From NCBI GenBank assembly GCA_028707175.1, contig JAQTUV010000006.1:62001-126000 (forward strand): a stretch of DNA of 64,000 nt, written 5' to 3'. Made by a program: the position numbers and the translations under genes. The notes under the pieces are model-generated. The model saw nothing but the letters and a program-made list of their open reading frames with translations. It did not search any database and had not been told where the DNA came from. The stretch's first letter is position 1. Every line of letters begins with the position of its first letter. Shown here one piece after another: positions 60,046-64,000 of this stretch. The stretch comes from Sideroxydans sp. Its GTDB lineage: Bacteria; Pseudomonadota; Gammaproteobacteria; Burkholderiales; Gallionellaceae.

Positions 60046-61329
60046 ATGAAAATCTATTTAAGTCTGATGACGTTAATGTGCGGTGTGTGGCTATCCAGCA
60101 GCCATGCGGTAGAGGTGTTACCTCTGCAAAACAGCAACGCCCTCACCCAGCCCACCGTTAATTTGGCTGGCACGATTTCGCTTGGTAGCAACGTGGAAGG
60201 ATTGTTGCGTTATGCGCGCGAGCACAACCCCAACCTTGCCGCCGCACGCTTTGATGTTGCGGCTGCTACCCAACGTGCCGAGCCTGCTTCCGCTTTACCC
60301 GACCCCGTGTTGCGTATCGAGCCGATGGATGTGACTCGAAATGGAGGCACACGTTTTCTGGTGATGCAGAGTGTGCCGTGGATGCGCAAACGCGGACTAC
60401 AACGCGAAGTGTCCGAGGCCAAGAGGGCGCAAGCCGATGGACAGATGGCCGCGACTTGGACTGAGCTGGCGAGCCGCATCAAGCAAACCTATGCGATGTA
60501 TCACTACACCACCGCGAACGAACGCCTGACGCAGCAGACATTGGACTTGCTAGACAACATGGAGCAGATCGTCCAGACACGTTATGCCAATGGATTAGCG
60601 ACTCAGCAAGACGTGATCCAAGTGCAAGTGGAAAAGACTTTGTTACGCGGCGAGCTCATCGCCTTGCAAAACGAACATCACCACAGCCATGCAAGGCTCA
60701 ACGCACTGCTGTCGCGCCCAACGAATGCGCCACTCGCCGAACCAGAACAACTACGCAACATGCCATCACCCGCTTCCCTCGATGAATCGGCCTTGCTGGA
60801 ACAACTGCTCGCACGAAACCCGCAACTGCGCATCGCCGAGGCAGATATTCAAACAGCAGAAAAGAGCCGCGAGTTGAGCTATGCCAAGCGTTACCCCGAT
60901 TTCATTTTTGGCATCGCCCCCACCCAAAGCGGTAGCGCAATCAAACAGTGGGACTTGATGTTGGAGTTGAACATCCCTTTGCAACAATCCTCACGCCGCG
61001 CGCAGGAAGGTGAGACTGAGGCAATGTTATCCGCCTCGACAGCACGCAAACAGGCGCTACTCGACCAGATGCAATCGGAACTCTCTGAAGCATTGTCGGC
61101 ATTGGAATCGGCACGCCGCACGGAATCACTCATTACCACGCGCCTGTTACCACAAGCAGAGATGACCTATCAGTCTGCATTAGCTGGATACGAAACGGGC
61201 AAAGTGTCTTTCAGCATGCTCATCGAAGCGCAGAAACAAATTCTCAAAGCCAAGCAGCAACACCTGCAAGCACAGACCGACATGCAACTGCGTCTGGCTG
61301 ACATCGAGAAGTCTTTAGGAGAAGAATGA
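60046..61329 (+). CDS. cusC: CusC-like outer membrane factor
   Basis: A 427-residue TolC-family channel with a signal peptide (LMTLMCGVWLSSSHA), helical repeats (EGLLRYAREHNPNLAAARFDVAAATQRAEPASALPDP and WDLMLELNIPLQQSSRRAQEGETEAML), and the FSMLIEAQKQILKAKQQHLQ end typical of CusC/CzcC-type channels. It carries Cu(I)/Ag(I) across the outer membrane. ATG 60046 has AGGAT eight bases upstream. Its stop overlaps the cusB start (ATGATG). Confidence 0.88.
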   Translation: MKIYLSLMTLMCGVWLSSSHAVEVLPLQNSNALTQPTVNLAGTISLGSNVEGLLRYAREHNPNLAAARFDVAAATQRAEPASALPDPVLRIEPMDVTRNGGTRFLVMQSVPWMRKRGLQREVSEAKRAQADGQMAATWTELASRIKQTYAMYHYTTANERLTQQTLDLLDNMEQIVQTRYANGLATQQDVIQVQVEKTLLRGELIALQNEHHHSHARLNALLSRPTNAPLAEPEQLRNMPSPASLDESALLEQLLARNPQLRIAEADIQTAEKSRELSYAKRYPDFIFGIAPTQSGSAIKQWDLMLELNIPLQQSSRRAQEGETEAMLSASTARKQALLDQMQSELSEALSALESARRTESLITTRLLPQAEMTYQSALAGYETGKVSFSMLIEAQKQILKAKQQHLQAQTDMQLRLADIEKSLGEE

Positions 61330-63077
61330 TGAAATCAAATAACTCGTTAACACCACAATCCCCGCCCCCTTGCAGGGGGAGGGCTAGGGTGGGGGTAGAA
61401 ATATTCGACCGCCTAAACTCTACCCCCATCCGTGCGTATGTTGTTGGCGCTTCAGCGCGGTACAACTACGGCCTCTCCCTGCAAGGGAGAAGGAACTGGT
61501 TCGGCTGTGTCGAACAGTTTGGATTTGCAAAAATAAGTAGCCTCATCAAAATCTTTTTTGCAGTGCTACTGCTACTTGGTGTTGCGTCCATTGGCTACTG
61601 GATGGGTAACCAGCGCGCGTCTAGCACTCAGACCGCAACCAGCAAAACTGGTGAACGCAAGGTGCTGTACTACCGCAACCCGATGGGCTTGGCGGACACC
61701 TCCCCCGTACCCAAGAAAGATTCAATGGGCATGGATTACGTCGCCGTGTATGAAGGCGAGGAACAATCCACCGCCTCCCTCAACATCAGCATCGACAAAG
61801 TGCAGAAGTTGGGCGTGAAGAGCGAAGCAGCAGCGTTACGTGAACTGAACAGCAGTTTGCGCGTGACCGGACGTATCGAGATCGACGAGCGCCGCACCTA
61901 CACCATCGCGCCGAAATTCGAAGGCTGGGTGGAGCGCCTGCATGTGAACACCACAGGCCAACTTGTTGCAAAAGGACAGGCGCTGTTCGATGTGTACAGC
62001 CCCGAACTGGTCTCGGCACAGCACGAACAGACGCTGGCCGCACAAGGCTTGGTCGCCATGAAAGACGCGGATGATGAAGCCAAACGCAGCATGCAACGCT
62101 TGGCCGATGCTACCGCCACACGCCTGAAGAATTGGGATGTTAGCGGTGCCAAGCTGAACGGCAACCGCATCACCTACCACGCTAAAGAATCCGGCATCGT
62201 GCTGGAGAAAAAAGCCGTGCAAGGCATGCGTTTCATGCCGGGTGAGGTGTTGTATCAGATCGCCGATCTATCTTCCGTTTGGGTTGTTGCCGAAGTGCCG
62301 GAACAGGACATCGTGCAACTCCAACTCGGCAGCACGGCGCAGATCAAAGTCGACGCTTACCCTGAACGAGTATTCGACGGCAAAGTCGATTTCATCTACC
62401 CCACCTTGAACAGCGCGACGCGCACAGTGCAAGTGCGCATGCAGGTCGCCAATCCACAGACATTACTCAAACCTGCCATGTTCGCCAATGCAAACATTGC
62501 CGTAAGCAAAGGAAACAAGGTACTGACCGTGCCGACCTCGGCCGTGATCGACAGCGGCACAAGGCAAGTCGTGCTGGTGCGTCTGGCTGAAGGACGTTTC
62601 GAACCACGCACGGTCTCGCTGGGCAATCGCTCAAATGACTACGTCGAAGTGTTGAACGGTATCGCGGAAGGTGAACAGGTCGTGACCTCTGCTAACTTCC
62701 TGATTGATTCGGAGAGCAACCTAAAGGCGGCGCTGGGTGGCATGTCAGCCACCACGCCCACCGCTGTTGTAGGTCGGGATTCATCCCGACAGACCCGTTC
62801 TCACAGCGCAGCTGTCGGGATAAATCCCGACCTACAGGGCAAGGCCGTCGGCTATCAGGCTCAGGGAATCCTAGAAGCAATCAATGACGATGGCTCAGTA
62901 AGCATCACGCACCAGCCCATCAAGTCATTAGGCTGGCCGGGAATGACGATGGATTTCGCTTTGGCTAACACGGCTTTGGTGAGCGGTATCAAAGCGGGCA
63001 GCAAGATAGATTTCGAGATCGTCAAACGTGGCGAGGATGAATGGGTGATTACCAAGTTGCAAGCGCATCAACATTAA
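61326..63077 (+). CDS. cusB: CusB adaptor with C-terminal CusF-like metal-binding domain
   Basis: A 583-residue fusion. Order of parts: a REP-derived N-terminal stretch (residues 12-60), a membrane anchor (70-93), a heavy-metal-binding domain (112-142, YYRNPMGLADTSPVP with DSMGMDY), the CusB barrel-sandwich and hairpin core, a REP-derived insert (residues about 481-504), and a CusF-like domain (514-583) with His529, Trp537, Met540 and Met542 matching CusF copper ligands. It delivers Cu(I)/Ag(I) to CusA. The true start may be downstream of 61326 if the REP-coded portion is not translated. Confident on family. Confidence 0.9.
   Translation: MMKSNNSLTPQSPPPCRGRARVGVEIFDRLNSTPIRAYVVGASARYNYGLSLQGRRNWFGCVEQFGFAKISSLIKIFFAVLLLLGVASIGYWMGNQRASSTQTATSKTGERKVLYYRNPMGLADTSPVPKKDSMGMDYVAVYEGEEQSTASLNISIDKVQKLGVKSEAAALRELNSSLRVTGRIEIDERRTYTIAPKFEGWVERLHVNTTGQLVAKGQALFDVYSPELVSAQHEQTLAAQGLVAMKDADDEAKRSMQRLADATATRLKNWDVSGAKLNGNRITYHAKESGIVLEKKAVQGMRFMPGEVLYQIADLSSVWVVAEVPEQDIVQLQLGSTAQIKVDAYPERVFDGKVDFIYPTLNSATRTVQVRMQVANPQTLLKPAMFANANIAVSKGNKVLTVPTSAVIDSGTRQVVLVRLAEGRFEPRTVSLGNRSNDYVEVLNGIAEGEQVVTSANFLIDSESNLKAALGGMSATTPTAVVGRDSSRQTRSHSAAVGINPDLQGKAVGYQAQGILEAINDDGSVSITHQPIKSLGWPGMTMDFALANTALVSGIKAGSKIDFEIVKRGEDEWVITKLQAHQH
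61360..61489. repeat. REP pair inside the 5' end of cusB
   Basis: A unit with CCCCCT-TGC-AGGGGGA and tail GGGCTAGGGTGGGGGTAG (61364-61398) faces CTCTACCCCCATCC (61419-61432) and the stem TCTCCCTGCAAGGGAGA (61473-61489). The frame stays open across it. Confidence 0.7.
62768..62836. repeat. In-frame REP pair inside cusB
   Basis: TGTAGGTCGGGATTCATCCC and the following bases to 62792 are repeated as an inverted copy at 62812-62836 with one mismatch in 25. Each copy is itself a GTCGGGAT/ATCCCGAC dyad. It is a different REP family from the GGGAGAGGG one and encodes a linker between the CusB core and the CusF-like domain. Confidence 0.85.
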
Positions 63078-63078
63078 G

Positions 63079-63192
63079 CCCCTCGCCCGCAAGCGGGAGA
63101 GGGGTGGGGGTGAGGGACGCGGCGACAAAACAAATTTTGCTTAAGCGTACACCCCTCATCCCCAGCCCTTCCCCCGCCTGCGGGGGAAGGGA
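63079..63192. repeat. REP pair between cusB and cusA
   Basis: Unit 1 at 63079-63116 (stem GCCCGC/GCGGGAG with tail GGGGTGGGGGTGAGGG) faces unit 2 at 63152-63192 (CCCCTCATCCCCAGCCC, stem CCCCCGC/GCGGGGG). It is the same family as at 47274. A stable stem between operon genes may protect the cusB end of the message. Confidence 0.85.
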
Positions 63193-63235
63193 GCAAATTC
63201 GCAGAATGCAATGATAATTTTTCTAAGGTGAACAT

Positions 63236-64000
63236 ATGTTAAACAACATAATCGATTGGTCGGCGCGCAACCGCTTTCTGGTTCTGCTCGCCACGCTGTT
63301 CATCACACTGGCGGGTATTTATTCACTGGTAAAAACCCCGCTGGATGCGCTGCCCGACCTGTCCGATGTGCAAGTCATCGTCTATACGGAATATTCTGGG
63401 CAGGCACCGCAGGTGGTGGAAGACCAAGTCACCTACCCGCTCACCACGGCAATGTTGTCCGTACCTAAATCCAAAGTAGTACGTGGCTTCTCGTTCTTCG
63501 GTGCGTCGTTCGTGTATGTCATTTTTGAAGACGGCACGGACATCTACTGGGCACGTTCGCGCGTGTTGGAATATCTCAACAGCATCGCGGGGCGCATGCC
63601 TAAAGGCGTCACGCCGCAGCTCGGCCCCGATGCCAGCAGCGTGGGATGGGTATATCAATACGCGGTATTGCCTGTCCTGAGCTCAGTCGAAGGGAGCGAG
63701 AAGCACAACCTCGCACAACTGCGCACCATGCAGGACTGGTATCTGCGTTACCAACTGACCAAGGCACACGGCGTGGCAGAGGTCGCTAGCATCGGCGGTT
63801 TCGTTCAACAGTACCAAGTGACGGTCGATCCATTGAAGTTGCGCGCCTACGGCATCCCCTTGAGTAAAGTCACCCAAGTGATCCGCGATGGAAACCGTGA
63901 TGTAGGCGGACGCGTGGTGGAGATGGCGGAGACTGAGTACATGGTGCGCAGCCGTGGCTATCTGCATGGCATCAGCGACATCGAGAATCTGGTGGTGAAG
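63236..64000 (+). CDS. cusA: CusA heavy-metal RND permease (C-terminus outside window)
   Basis: The first 255 residues of an HME-type RND permease, cut by the window end. MLNNIIDWSARNRFLVLLATLFITLAGIYSL is the first membrane helix, TPLDALPDLSDVQVIVYTEYSGQAPQVVEDQVTYPL is characteristic of CusA/CzcA, and IYWARSRVLEYL belongs to the porter domain. It pumps Cu(I)/Ag(I) from periplasm and cytoplasm through CusBC. AAGGTG lies five bases before ATG 63236. A short repeat-derived insert is present at 63671-63700. Confidence 0.92.
   Translation, partial: MLNNIIDWSARNRFLVLLATLFITLAGIYSLVKTPLDALPDLSDVQVIVYTEYSGQAPQVVEDQVTYPLTTAMLSVPKSKVVRGFSFFGASFVYVIFEDGTDIYWARSRVLEYLNSIAGRMPKGVTPQLGPDASSVGWVYQYAVLPVLSSVEGSEKHNLAQLRTMQDWYLRYQLTKAHGVAEVASIGGFVQQYQVTVDPLKLRAYGIPLSKVTQVIRDGNRDVGGRVVEMAETEYMVRSRGYLHGISDIENLVVK
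63671..63700 (+). repeat. Short repeat inserted in frame in cusA
   Basis: CCTGTCCTGAGCTCAGTCGA and the following AGGGAGCGAG encode a VLPVLSSVEGSEK-like stretch where CusA homologues have a shorter loop before the HNLAQLRTMQDW segment. TCCTGAGCNNNGTCGAAGG is a common dispersed repeat core in bacterial genomes. Confidence 0.6.

Overview
The window reads as a chromosomal stretch of a Gram-negative proteobacterium, most likely a betaproteobacterium (Nitrosomonadales-like). This is judged from the long FadE-type acyl-CoA dehydrogenase, the chalcone-isomerase-like periplasmic protein, gltX placed with tRNA-Ala and tRNA-Glu, MipA/OmpV and RND pumps, REP-type palindromes and moderate GC. No rRNA or housekeeping marker is present to fix the genus.

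Layout. Positions 1-11.2 kb hold mostly single genes in mixed orientation: a sulfite-exporter fragment, a GNAT-cupin fusion, MAPEG, thioesterase, LysR, PEBP, AraC, tautomerase, a SnoaL-kinase fusion, hydrolase, TetR and an O-methyltransferase. Two attC-like sites bracket the tautomerase, and a promoter-hairpins-terminator unit at 6.63-6.78 kb looks like an unannotated small RNA. From 11.3 to 18.2 kb lies a defence block. It has a DUF4062-STAND NTPase overlapping a membrane-anchored TIR protein, then a second TIR protein overlapping a SLATT (DUF4231-type) two-helix membrane protein. These operons are separated by degenerate ~70-bp repeats that recur in the window. An orphan gene, umuDC with a GAAC-N4-GTTC palindrome in its promoter, gloA and mipA follow. 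A complete, more GC-rich RND tripartite pump and its divergent TetR regulator occupy 23.5-29.9 kb.

From about 30.0 to 38.35 kb is a plasmid-like integrated element ending at tRNA-Glu. It carries an XRE regulator, exported or membrane proteins, small regulators with palindromic operators, an RPA-type replication initiator, a possible MobI-like protein, an AlpA-like excisionase, a TrfA initiator followed by four iterons and a perfect DnaA box, and a tyrosine integrase. No relaxase or secretion system and no second att copy were seen.

From 38.4 to 53 kb is core chromosome. gltX, tRNA-Ala and tRNA-Glu appear co-transcribed to a terminator. A tRNA-Val, an HD-GYP phosphodiesterase and a long fatty-acid beta-oxidation operon follow (acyl-CoA dehydrogenase, SDR, acyl-CoA ligase, thioesterase, dehydrogenase/hydratase, thiolase, then a CHI-like and an ATP-grasp-like protein). 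After a radical SAM gene, a second defence locus at 54.5-58.7 kb carries an Nmad2-domain protein followed by HamA and HamB of the Hachiman system. The window ends in a copper/silver efflux operon (DUF2946-like, CusC, a CusB-CusF fusion, CusA). There, REP-type palindromes and another short repeat lie between genes and also in frame inside coding sequences.

The best candidates for something undescribed are the TIR-SLATT pair, the DUF4062-STAND/TIR pair beside it, the Nmad2-Hachiman association, the two-initiator integrated replicon and the small RNA unit.
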